The position numbers were made by a program, and so were the translations under genes. Source: Eustoma russellianum (Eukaryota; Streptophyta; Magnoliopsida; Gentianales; Gentianaceae). From it: DNA of 64,000 bases. The notes beneath the pieces were generated by a model. It worked only from the letters and a program-made list of their open reading frames with translations. It was not told the origin of the DNA and did not search any database. How positions within the stretch are numbered: position 1 is the first letter of the stretch; every line of letters begins with the position of its first letter. Positions 52,601 through 61,420 of the stretch are shown in pieces. The DNA lies in NCBI GenBank assembly GCA_036186865.1, contig AP025040.1:46769345-46833344 (forward strand), given 5' to 3'.

Positions 52601-55600
52601 TATTGTCATCCTCCAGTCTCAGTATCTTGTTCCTTGCAATATGAGACTTAACTGATCTGTGGAAGAAACTTGTATTTATATCCCTTTTTTTCATCTATTT
52701 GACCCATTTTTTCCTTGAAGAAAGTGTTCTCAAAATCCAATAGTCTAATATAAACTTCTAAGGCATTTTTTCAAGTTGCTGCTTATGGATATTATGCATA
52801 TCTTCCATTGTTTGTTTTGGGGCCTCTTTAAGAGCTTGTCTAGCGTTTAAGACTTTCTTAGCAATATTACCATAGGCTTTTTTATTTAGCTTCTTCAGAT
52901 GATCCTTCATTCTCTTAAGTTTTTTTACTAGTTCAACCTGCAGGTTTCCAAGTTCAGCCTCAGACCAATTGTTCTTTATAATTTCATTGAAGTTTGGATG
53001 CTTCATGGCCTTTCATGAACTTGAAAGTCTTGGGCCTAAGATTTTTTTCCAACTTAACAGAGAGTACTCATGGAGAATGATCAGAGAGTGTAGGGGGCTT
53101 CATAGTCTAGTTGGTAGTTTAGTTATTTGCTATTTCATTCCTCATTGCAGAACATATAGTCAGTCCTAGTATAAACTCTCTTATCCTCATCTATTTTATT
53201 TCACCAAAATAGAAAGTCTCTAGAGGGGATATTATAAATATACATACCTTTAATCCACTCCGTAAACTCTTTTATAGAATCCTATCAACCCTCTTGTTAC
53301 CTGTATTATCTTTAATATCCAGGATAATATTGAAATCCCCTATAATAATCTAAGATTGATTCTCATAGAGATTGTTTTGGTATCTTAATACCTATCACAA
53401 ATCCCTTCTTCTGCTTCGTTCATTGTGTCCATACACTATTGTAAGGATAAGTTATCCTAGGTAGGGGAATTAGTTGAAATTCTATAGGTAATGCATTGTT
53501 CTTCACAATACAGTACCTGAACAATGCATTACCTGACCTTCAGAGAGATGGATTCCAACCAACCCAAATCCTAGCTACATTGTTTGAGGGAGTGTTGTGA
53601 GTTGCTTCCCGATCTCTAAACACTATGTTACTAAATTTTTCAAAATTCGTTGCGTGCCATTTACTTCAACTAAGCCAACAACACTAATTTCCTTCTCAAA
53701 TATGTATTTTTTTAATTTCTTATTTGCGTTAAGGGGTAAGTTTAAAGTACTTATATTCCAACAAGCTATCTTAATCATCTTTTGGTTTTAGCCCCCTGTA
53801 CCTACCTCTACTTTTGCTCGTACTATATTGTCTGACTAGGCTGGAACCATTATATTCCTTACACTGTCCTTCACAATCAAAAAGGTTAAAGGTTGTATCA
53901 CTATCTCCATCATTTGATAATTCCACATTAACCCCAGTATAAACCGACAAACTCAGCCCTACAAGGCTATTAGTGGACGGTTTCCTCTAAACATGTTCTG
54001 AATAGTGTTTCTTGGATGTGTTTTCCTCTGAGTTGACATCAGGGGAAGGTTGCGTATCTGTTTCTATATATCCTTTTCTTCTCTTACACCTACTATCTTG
54101 CTAGACCTCCTTTGACAATCCTAAATCATGATCATTATCAAACTCTGGCTCTCCCTTAGAAGGAATCTCATTATTAATCTTGTTTTCATTGCCAGAAATA
54201 TCATCATTTGTTCCTGTCTTTCGGAACTCACTAACTTCAACTTTATCTATCCTCATAGAGATATCATCTTCCCTACTATGATCACCAGTAAGGCTCCTTA
54301 CTGTTCCTGTATTTTTCCTTGTCTTTGGTGATCTCATTCAGATAGTCTCAGGTTTTTTAGTGTTTTTTATTTTCAAATTCACATTGAATCTCTTTTAATG
54401 ATCCATGTCAACCTTAGAGTCTGTAACGGTGTGATGTAATAACTTTAGACCTCTTGTCCTCTTTTCCTTTGCCTTCACTATTTTTGTGGGCCCCCTACCA
54501 GGAACTCCATCGGATTTTCGAGAGTATTCCAAGAATGCCTCAGAAGACTCATCAGAGTCCTTAGCAGAAGAGACAACCACATTTTCATCTTCATTATCCT
54601 TCTGTTTAGGATTTTTTCTATTTAGGAATTATTACATCATCATCACCAAACTGACCAGATAAATCTTCCACAGTGAAATATTACCTTACTCATCAATGTT
54701 ATGAGATTTACCTGGAACCTCAACTGCCTTAAGTGTATTATCCTTGTCTACTTCTTGGTTAGAAGACACTTTATTGTTTTGAGCCTTGTCCGGTTCTTCC
54801 ACTGCCCTCATTGCCTTGCCTTTGTCCATTTCTTGATCCTCCACAGTTGATTTCACAGTGGCTTGGAAAGTCTGGGCCCTTCTTGGAAGTTTTGTCCTCC
54901 TGGTTCATTATGCTTAGATTGTATTTCAACAGTAGTTTTTCTTGTTTTAACACCTTGTTTACCTTGCATAACTTTCTCTTCACAAAAATGCCCAAACGTT
55001 TTACACTTTAGGCATTAGGTAAGCATCTATTTATATAGAACATTATGGGTGATTTTTTAACCATAAACATCAATAAAGTTAATGGGCTTGGGAGGGATTT
55101 GTCTAGCTTTGATTTTCACGCAAATTCTTGCAAAAACTACCCTTGATTGTGAAGTTGATAATTTATCCATAAACAACAGCTTCCCAATCAGACTACCCAA
55201 ACCACTTAAGACTTGCATGTTGAATTAATGAATCCTCAGCATAGGGAACTGGACCCACACTGGCACATTATCAAGTTTAAGTCAATGAATAGACTTCTCA
55301 AGTACCCAAAGCCACACAAAAAAGGACTTTGCTTCCAAAAGGCAATAGACAGAGGTCAAGGATGTTTTGCTTTGCTTCTTCAGACTGGAATTTAAAAATG
55401 AAAGAAAATCCATCGATATTCGAAAAAAAATTTCATGTTTAAGAAGGAAGAGGAATGTCTCATAACCTGACCCACAATGATTGAGCTCCATTTTTGTTTA
55501 TTATCAGCAACACAATCCAGATTTATGGTGAAGAAACGCTTTCCCTTAGCAGTATCCGTCGAGACAAGAGATAAGGTCAAGGACTCCTCCGGTGAAAAAT

Positions 55601-57380
55601 CCAGCTTGAGTAAAGATGTCCAAACTGATTTTGCTCGAACAACTCTTTGCATGATGTAGATCAGACCTAGATCATATCTAGTCCTTTTAAAAGAGTTAGG
55701 AGGTCAAATGATTTTTCCGACCGTCTTTCGCGACGGCCAGAGTGGCCAGGATGGTTGGAGATGACACCAAAAAGATGGGTCGGAGGCTATCGAGGGGAGA
55801 AGAAAAGATAGTGGTGGTTGTAAAGACTATCCAAAGAAGGTGCCGACAAGAGAGGAAGCGGTGAGGAAGAGGAGAGAGAAAGAGACGTTGGGGGAGGGGA
55901 ATATGACCGCTTATGGCAGAGATGTGACCGAGTTTTAGAAAGAAGAGAAAGAATTTTATTTTTAGAGAGAGCATTTTTTTTATGGCCTCTTCAACACTGG
56001 GAAGAGATAATTCAAATTGTGAAACATTTAAAGAAGGCTCCTACACATAGTATCTTTTATGGTGATCATGGTGATACAAGAATACAAGGATATTCAAATG
56101 CAGATTGGCCATGTTCCACAAGTGATAAGCATTTGTCAACCAGTAACCGCGTTTTTTGGGTATTAATTAAATATTGGAAATCTAATAAAGAACAAGTAGT
56201 CTCAACATCGAAAGCAGTAGTTCAAAGCAATGGCGCCAACAACATGTGAGATAGTATAGATCAAGCTCTTACCTGGCGATCATAGATTTCAAGTTTTATC
56301 TCAAATGAAAAATTGTCATTTTGTAAGGCAAAGATTCCAACAAGGAATAATCACTCTGTCATGTTCAGGCTGGACTCGCATCTAGTAACTAGTATCCTTC
56401 TGATGCATAGACTCTTACATCAATCAAACAACGTCTAGCTAAGATCCAAACTTATAGCCCCCATCATTTTGCAAACATGAACAGCCCAGATACGCTCACC
56501 CAAAATACCGTGAGTTATTGCATCTATAGGCATCTTTATGATGAAAAACAAATGCTAAACTTCAATTCTGGCAGTATTACTCATCACATCTGATAGGTTC
56601 TACACCTAGTAAGACGGAAAAATCAAAGGAAATACATATTCAGCAAGAAGAAAAGCTTAGCGTCTGTTTGTTTTTCCATTTCTTTTTTTCATTTCTCACT
56701 TTGCATTATGTTGATGTAGCAAATTTTTGCTTTTTTATCTTCGTTTTAGCAATATTGATAATATAAAACATTCAATATGATACTCGTTTTAATCTTTATA
56801 ATATGCTCGTTAATATAAAACAATTGGTTGTTATTAATAATGTCATTAATTTGTGCAAAAGTTATTTCTTTCGTGTAAAAAGTGTAAAAGTGAGTTAATC
56901 TTTACTCGAAAATGTGTATAATGAGAAATCGAAAAATAAAAATGGAAAACAAACGAACCCTAGTGGAGTACCCTCAAATGGTATTATAGTCAAAGACAAA
57001 ATGATTGTGTTTTATATCGATAAATCCTTGTATATAAATAATCCTACTAGAAAACAAAAAAGAACTGAGTCACCACTGAAAAAAAAATTAATCAAACAGG
57101 AAAAAGTTAAGAAAACAAATGACTAATGACGAAGACATAGAGACATTGACTAGAATATGGTTCGAACATGGTTAGAAAATACTTTGTGTCACTTGTAAAT
57201 TGAGCAAGATTTGTTTGATGTTGTCCTCCTTTGGCAACCACTTTGTAAATCTGCCTAATTTGACTTATATATGAAATTTTAACTTTAAAAAAAATACCTG
57301 GACTAATCTCACTGCCACAGCTGATAACAGCCGAATCTCCGCTGCCAATAACTATGTTATCCACTGTTATTTCCTTTCCG
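37626..57380 (-). CDS. CHFR-like: CHFR-like FHA-RING E3 ubiquitin ligase, 5' end missing
   Basis: Minus-strand exons in order: 57298-57380, 50590-50651, 50414-50505, 50213-50336, 48174-48260, 43896-43986, 43580-43687, 42157-42257, 39691-39756, 39495-39582, 38357-38417, 38015-38078, 37626-37757. All phases fit; they encode 385 aa plus a partial first codon. The first exon is the end of an FHA domain (GKEITVDNIVIGSGDSAVIS). RING follows with all C3HC4 ligands (KCCICLNVWHDVVTAAPCLH, NGCFSEWLRRSQ, VLCPQC). Next come a Cys-rich region (QCPQC, LQCHACGTMMPS, GCDKAICGAYWPAQG) and a C-terminal zinc finger, CWYGYACRTQHHNEEHARKR NHVC, resembling the PBZ poly(ADP-ribose)-binding finger of animal CHFR. 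Family members act as E3 ligases; human CHFR is a mitotic checkpoint factor. The role in plants is inference. The exon(s) for the start and most of the FHA were not found up to 64000. The introns hold LINE, copia and SINE DNA. Confidence 0.9.
37961..37983. repeat. CCCCA pentamer repeat
   Basis: A run of CCCCA/ACCCC units in the CHFR-like gene's last intron, followed by an A-rich stretch, about 30 bases below the exon at 38015. Confidence 0.85.
40671..40914 (+). repeat. TTG-type SINE, copy 2, 3' truncated
   Basis: It shares the 5' part (TCAATGGAGTCAAGGACACA, TTGACTTTGGAATATGATGG) and the CCGCCATAGGCAGAAGACTC block with the copy at 42.4 kb. The TTG tail is absent; the sequence changes to an A run. 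It lies antisense in the large CHFR-like intron 39757-42156. Confidence 0.7.
42412..42695 (-). repeat. TTG-tailed SINE, copy 3
   Basis: The reverse complement runs from CAATGGAGTCAAGGATACAC through the CCTCTAAGGCAGTGGGGTAA TG block into a (TTG/TCG)n tail, seen here as ACAACAACGACAACG at 42412. It is in sense orientation to the CHFR-like gene, with its tail about 155 bases before the acceptor of exon 42157-42257. Confidence 0.72.
43531..43571. repeat. CG/CA and GA microsatellite
   Basis: CACGCGCGCGCGCACACACA followed by a GAGAGAGA tract, just below (3' of) the donor of the CHFR-like exon 43580-43687. Confidence 0.85.
44449..44654. repeat. Two-copy tandem repeat, 103-bp unit
   Basis: Units 44449-44551 and 44552-44654 are almost identical (TAATTTGCTTAAATACATAT to ACCAAACTGGTC). 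They lie in the CHFR-like intron 43987-48173. The near identity points to a recent duplication. Confidence 0.9.
45100..45500 (-). mobile_element. LINE fragment, zinc-binding end of reverse transcriptase
   Basis: The minus-strand translation near 45490-45340 contains CVFCGMCLEDHEHLFF, which fits the zf-RVT domain found after the reverse transcriptase of plant L1-type LINEs. Stops interrupt it. A 60-codon frame at 45132-45314 continues in the same direction. No 3' poly-A end or target duplication was identified. Confidence 0.65.
46070..46930 (-). mobile_element. Decayed copia 5' part: LTR, PBS and gag start (copy A)
   Basis: On the minus strand a TATATAAGGGCCC promoter-like site (near 46670) and a decayed tRNA-iMet-type primer-binding site (near 46600) are followed by gag-like sequence. 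It includes DNTSELYKIEAQLH before a stop near 46160. The gag relationship is from the short conserved pattern of Ty1-copia gag proteins. Many stops show it is old. Confidence 0.55.
47040..47900 (-). mobile_element. Decayed copia 5' part, related to copy A (copy B)
   Basis: A second, diverged copy of the same gag region lies at about 47080-47300. A better kept primer-binding-like site (TGGTATCAAATC) lies near 47570 on the minus strand. The region above it to about 47900 may be its LTR. It has the same direction and order as copy A, so these are two insertions of one family or a duplicated relic. Confidence 0.5.
48478..48870 (+). mobile_element. LINE 3' end fragment
   Basis: The open frame at 48478-48747 contains LYLSLAAAAYGVWKEGNQRL FQNK, matching the conserved stretch (W.ERN.R.F) after zf-RVT at the end of plant LINE ORF2. 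A G/T-rich 3' UTR and an AATAAA near 48866 follow. It is antisense to the CHFR-like gene, in intron 48261-50212. Confidence 0.65.
50771..50799 (+). other. G-rich tract with G-quadruplex potential
   Basis: Runs of 7, 4, 3, 3 and 5 G with short spacers occur on the plus strand, 120 bases above the CHFR-like exon 50590-50651. The pattern meets the simple four-run rule for an intramolecular G-quadruplex; on the gene's sense strand it is C-rich. Confidence 0.6.
51719..52030 (-). repeat. Tandem repeat of about 150-170 bp, two copies
   Basis: Copies at about 51719-51888 and 51889-52030 share GGTTCCAAAAAC, GTCTGCT, CAACAATGTTTCCAAG and GTGATAACCC segments. On the minus strand they encode similar Leu/Trp-rich peptides in overlapping open frames (51539-52023). 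They lie directly after the LINE coding remnant, so they may be its 3' UTR repeats. Confidence 0.65.
52081..55980 (-). mobile_element. L1-type LINE: ORF1, endonuclease, start of RT; degenerate
   Basis: Reading the minus strand from 55980 there is a C/T-rich 5' UTR-like part. An ORF1 with a DUF4283-like domain follows (55652-55210, SLTLSLVSTDTAKGKRFFTI), then a zinc-knuckle piece CLKCKTFGHFC near 55000 and an acidic tail (54337-54101). ORF2 starts near 53780 with MIKIACWNISTLN and has GDFNII of the AP-endonuclease. The linker holds NWSEAELGNLQVELVKKLKR (53006-52758). RT begins with DINTSFFHRSVKSH and NAPGPDGYTAEFF (near 52400), and coding similarity fades by about 52080. Several stops and frame shifts are present. 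The element lies in the first recognisable CHFR-like intron, in sense. Confidence 0.8.
56000..56250 (+). mobile_element. Copia RNase H fragment
   Basis: The frame 56019-56249 reads GDTRIQGYSNADWPCSTSDK then VSTSKAVVQSNGAN, a decayed match to the RNase H end of Ty1-copia pol (usual pattern SDADWAG and STAEAEY). It is flanked directly by the LINE 5' end and is otherwise isolated. Confidence 0.7.
56659..56963. mobile_element. Probable MITE (305 bp) with inverted ends
   Basis: The left end, AGCGTCTGTTTGTTTTTCCA TTT, and the inverted right end, AGGGTTCGTTTGTTTTCCAT TTTT, pair over about 25 bases with a few mismatches. The interior is AT-rich and non-coding. No target duplication was resolved, so the superfamily is open. 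Confidence 0.5.
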
Positions 57381-58189
57381 CTGTAAAATAGGGGGAAAAA
57401 ACATAACTTCTTTTCGACATGAACTGTCAGAAAACTTTGACTCAGATTAAACAGGATATGCTGACCAAATAGAAAATTACAAGGAGAAACATTAATTCCA
57501 ATTGAGAGTTCTGCATGCTAATCAAATGAATTTGGATGAAAGTAATCTGGGAAAGGGAAAACAGACAAGCATTACAACTAAAATGAGTTTGAAATGAAAA
57601 GAATGCAAAAACCCAATATATCACAACCCAATGCTAATCAAAGTTATCTTAGTTTGTGATATGAAGCTTCAGATTAAGCAAAAAAAAACGAAATGCAAAA
57701 AGAGATACGAGACAGCGGCAGGATATCTCGCAGCAACATCATTCACACTAAGCTATAGCATCGAGGACACCTTGCATTTGCTTGATACTGATCTTCGCAT
57801 TTTTCTGTCTCAATAGCATTCCACTATCCTCGTTTTTATCTCTTTATGTGCATAATCCAAAAAATAGCCAGTTCAGTTCACAACCATACATGATCACATT
57901 CAAAATAACCAAACTGGAAATCACAGGGTTATAAGGAACCCTTGAAAACTAATCAAATTAAGAATTAGGAAACTCACAGGTCTGCTTTCAAAGTTTTCAA
58001 AACCACTAGGTACTCCTAAAATCCTTTGCAATGAGATTTTCTTTGCTTCTCTTTCTAAAATTGCTTAACATTTCCAATGAAGTCTCCTAGATGAAAGACA
58101 AACAATAACCCACCTTTCTCCTCACTCACAGGACGAAATAATTTCCACCTTCACTGCATTTACAAGATGTCTAACGTTAGCACTTACCC
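57381..58189. other. Intron-like spacer above the first recognisable CHFR-like exon
   Basis: Non-coding AT-rich sequence between the exon at 57298-57380 and the copia insertion. No FHA-encoding exon was recognised on the minus strand. Confidence 0.6.
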
Positions 58190-58194
58190 ACTAT
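58190..58194. repeat. Target-site duplication, left (ACTAT)
   Basis: ACTAT occurs directly before the 5' LTR and again at 63833-63837 directly after the 3' LTR. A 5-bp duplication is the normal mark of Ty1-copia integration. Confidence 0.93.
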
Positions 58195-58942
58195 TGTTGA
58201 GGCATTAGTCCAGTCCATTTGTTATTGGACATTTTGTAAGTGATAGACCAATCACTTATTTTGTGAGACCCAAATGGTTTGGGTATTTGGGAGATTCTCT
58301 TAGTACCCCTATAAAGAAGTTTTTGCTGGCTAAAATTCGGATGAGGGGACTGTAGAACATCTGAGAGTGGGAGAAAAACAGAGAGAGAAATTTTCGCGTG
58401 TGTGCAGATTTTCTGGACAGCCTCTGCTATTTCGATGATCGCCGGAGATCCAACCGTTGGATTTTGCTGACATTTGGACAGCATCTTCGGAACACACAGG
58501 GCTACATTCTGACCGTTCAGAATTTCAATCCAAGCCCTGGATCGGTTTTAATCGCTGCTGGTGTCAGGCGCGATTTTGGTGAAATTTCTGCAATTTTTGT
58601 TCCTCTCAATTGTTCTCTCTTATGTATGTTGTTGTTGGTGGGCTGTAACATCCTTGTAGACTGATTTGGGTGTTTTTACCCTCAATTTCATAATAAGAGA
58701 AGAAGAAGGATGGACTCCTTACAAGTCCCGTGGTTTTTTATCCTTCACATTGAAGGGGTTTTTCCACGTATAAATCTCTTGTGTTGTTTGAAGCTTTATC
58801 TTGGATAATTTGCTTGAGATTTTGATGTGTGATTGATCTTTGCTTGGTGAATCAATTGTGGTGAATTGGTTAAGCATCTTGGTTGTTGTCTTGGAGTTGA
58901 TCCTTGTAGGTGTTGTATCCTACTTGTTGCTTCTCCCCTACA
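58195..58942 (+). repeat. 5' LTR (748 bp)
   Basis: Starts TGTTGAGGCATTAG and ends CCCCTACA, with the TG...CA ends expected of an LTR. It contains a CCCCTATAAAGAAG TATA-like site near 58308 and matches the 3' LTR almost base for base. Confidence 0.95.
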
Positions 58943-58944
58943 AC

Positions 58945-58956
58945 TGGTATCAGAGC
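58945..58956 (+). promoter_or_regulatory. Primer-binding site (initiator tRNA-Met type)
   Basis: TGGTATCAGAGC lies two bases after the 5' LTR and is complementary to the 3' end of plant initiator tRNA-Met, the usual primer of Ty1-copia elements. Confidence 0.93.
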
Positions 58957-58975
58957 ATTTGGTTAAACTATAGAT

Positions 58976-61420
58976 ATGGAATCTGGAAATCATTCTATGG
59001 TTAAATTGACATCAACCAATTATTCCATTTGGCGTCCGATGATGGAAGATTTGCTATACTGTAAAGATTTGTTTGACCCAATTGATGTGGATAAAACCAA
59101 GAAAGATGACACGCCCACTAAACCAGAGAAGATGTCGGATAAAGAATGGGAAAAGCTAAAGAGAAAGACCTTGGGAACAATTAGACAATGGATTGACATT
59201 AGCATATTCAATCATGTGTCCCAAGAGAATGAGCCACTTGAGTTGTGGAGAAAATTGGAGGGTCTTTATGAAAGAAAGACTGCTCACAACAAGGCATCAT
59301 TGATTAAGAGACTTGTTAATCTCAAGTTGAAGCCAGGGAAGTCAGTTTCTGAGCATCTAAGTGACTTTCAAGATATCATTAACAAGTTGACTGTGATGAA
59401 GATTTTTCTTGATGACGAGTTGCAGGCTTTATTCCTATTGAGTTCTCTGCCGGACAGTTGGGAAACCTTGGTTGTGTCCATCAGCAACTCAGCTCCAGAT
59501 GGTACGCTTTCACTGGATGTCATTAAGGAGAGCATGTTCAATGAAGAGCTTAGAAGAAAGGAGATGGGTGTTGATATTTCACAGGCACTTGTGGTAGAGA
59601 ATAGAGGAAGAAGCAAGAGTAGATGTCCCAATAGGCGTGGCAAGTCAAAGTACAGGTCCAAGTCTAAGGATGGGAGAGAACCCACGATATGTCACTATTG
59701 TAGCAAGCCTGGCCATATTCAAAAATTTTGCTATAAGTTGAAAAGAGATCAGCGACAGAAGAAAAATGATCATCACAAAGAGGGTGAGGACAAGAATACA
59801 GCTGCGACAGCTTCTACTTCAATTGATTCTGTTTCTTTGATTTGTACTACTGGTGATTGTTGTCATGTTGACAATTCCGATTCTGAATGGCTTGTTGATA
59901 CTGGGGCTTCTTATCATTGTGTTCCTATTAAGGAGTACTTTATTGACTACCGAGCTGGAGACTTTGGTAGTGTGAAGATGGGAAACCAGAGTTCAGCTAG
60001 TATTGTTGGAATTGGAGATATTCGAGTACAAACCAGTGTTGGGTGCTATTTGACATTGAGAGATGTTCGCCACATTCCAGATTTACGCCTCAATTTATTG
60101 TCTGCTAATGTACTTGATCAAGAAGGTTACAAGCACACTTTTGGTGAGGGTAAATGGAAATTGTCTAAGGGTTCCTTGACCGTTGCTCGTGGCAAGCTCT
60201 GCTGCACCTTGTATAAGACACACTTGAAAGTGTGTACTAGTGAGTTGAATGCTGTTGAGGAGAAAACTTCACCTAACTTATGGCACCGAAGATTGGGGCA
60301 TGTCAGTGAGAAGGGTATAAAGTTGCTGGCTGGTAAGTCTCTTATTCCCGCTGATGTTACCATTTCTCTTGAGCCTTGTGATCATTGTTTAGCAGGAAAG
60401 CAACATAGAGTTTCTTTTCCGAAGAGATCCACAAGAAAGAAAGTGAAACTAGAGTTGGTTTACTCTGATGTGTGTGGTCCCATAGAGGTGGAATCACTTG
60501 GTGGTAACAAATACTTTGTTACTTTTATTGATGATGCTACTCGGAGAACTTGGGTTTATATGATGAAGAACAAAAGCGAAATGTTTGGTGTCTTTCAGAA
60601 GTTTCATGCCATGGTAGAAAGGGAGACAGATTGCAAATTGAAGTGTCTCCGAACTGATAATGGAGGTGAATACACTTCAAATGAGTTTAAAGCATATTGC
60701 TCAAGATATGGCATTCGGCATGAAAGAACAGAACCTGGTGCCCCACAACACAATGGTGTTGCCGAGAGGATGAACAGAACTATTGTTGAAAAAGTGAGAT
60801 GTATGCTTAGGATGTCCAATCTTCCTAAGTCGTTTTGGGGAGAAGCGGTTGGAACCGCTGTGTACTTGATAAATAGAGCACCATCAGTTCCTTTAGAGTT
60901 TGAGATTCCTGAGAGGGTTTGGTTCGAGAAAGATCCCTCTTATTCTCATTTGAGGGTGTTTGGATGCAAGGCTTTCATGCATGTACCGAAGGAACAGAGA
61001 TTGAAGCTTGATTTCAAGACTTCTCCTTGTGTGTTTGTTGGATATGGTGATGAAGAGTTTGGTTACAGACTTTATGATCCAGCAAAGCAAAAAGTTGTGA
61101 GGAGTAGAGATATTGTCTTTTATGAGCACGAGATGGGTTTTCATCTCTTAGGTGCTGGTAAGACTTATTCTACTGATTTCTCACATGATGCTATTGATAT
61201 GTCTCCTATTTCTGTTCCAGATGATCAACAAACAGGTGATGCTCCCGAGGATGGTTATGACACCATTCATGAACATGACCATATTGAAGAGGTACAACCA
61301 GAAGTTGTTGTACCACAACCTGAAAATGAAGATGTAGATGTTGAACATGGAGAGTCTTCTAATCAGGGGGAGCAATTCAGTCCACAGGTGGAAGAGCAAA
61401 CAGTTAGAAAGTCAACCTGA
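58976..61420 (+). CDS. Copia gag-protease-integrase part of polyprotein, ends at TGA
   Basis: An 814-residue frame starts at the first ATG after the primer-binding site. Gag covers about residues 1-230. A CCHC zinc knuckle is at 239-252 (CHYCSKPGHIQKFC). The aspartic protease has DTGAS at 308. The GAG-pre-integrase HHCC region lies near 435 (LWHRRLGH). The integrase core triad is D498, D561 and E597 with 35 residues between the last two, as in the family. The frame then ends at a TGA (61418-61420), beyond the integrase. The same frame stays open on the other side of this stop, so the break is a single substitution or a readthrough site rather than a frameshift. The product would act in particle formation, processing and integration but lacks reverse transcriptase. 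Confidence 0.93.
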   Translation: MESGNHSMVKLTSTNYSIWRPMMEDLLYCKDLFDPIDVDKTKKDDTPTKPEKMSDKEWEKLKRKTLGTIRQWIDISIFNHVSQENEPLELWRKLEGLYERKTAHNKASLIKRLVNLKLKPGKSVSEHLSDFQDIINKLTVMKIFLDDELQALFLLSSLPDSWETLVVSISNSAPDGTLSLDVIKESMFNEELRRKEMGVDISQALVVENRGRSKSRCPNRRGKSKYRSKSKDGREPTICHYCSKPGHIQKFCYKLKRDQRQKKNDHHKEGEDKNTAATASTSIDSVSLICTTGDCCHVDNSDSEWLVDTGASYHCVPIKEYFIDYRAGDFGSVKMGNQSSASIVGIGDIRVQTSVGCYLTLRDVRHIPDLRLNLLSANVLDQEGYKHTFGEGKWKLSKGSLTVARGKLCCTLYKTHLKVCTSELNAVEEKTSPNLWHRRLGHVSEKGIKLLAGKSLIPADVTISLEPCDHCLAGKQHRVSFPKRSTRKKVKLELVYSDVCGPIEVESLGGNKYFVTFIDDATRRTWVYMMKNKSEMFGVFQKFHAMVERETDCKLKCLRTDNGGEYTSNEFKAYCSRYGIRHERTEPGAPQHNGVAERMNRTIVEKVRCMLRMSNLPKSFWGEAVGTAVYLINRAPSVPLEFEIPERVWFEKDPSYSHLRVFGCKAFMHVPKEQRLKLDFKTSPCVFVGYGDEEFGYRLYDPAKQKVVRSRDIVFYEHEMGFHLLGAGKTYSTDFSHDAIDMSPISVPDDQQTGDAPEDGYDTIHEHDHIEEVQPEVVVPQPENEDVDVEHGESSNQGEQFSPQVEEQTVRKST

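Noticed and set aside
58100..58189. Short exon-like stretch on the minus strand with KVEIISS before a GTGAGT
   Set aside because: It slightly resembles an FHA-protein start, but the exon would be about 24 bases and the adjoining intron about 40 bases, too short for plants. Phases with the next exon cannot be shown.
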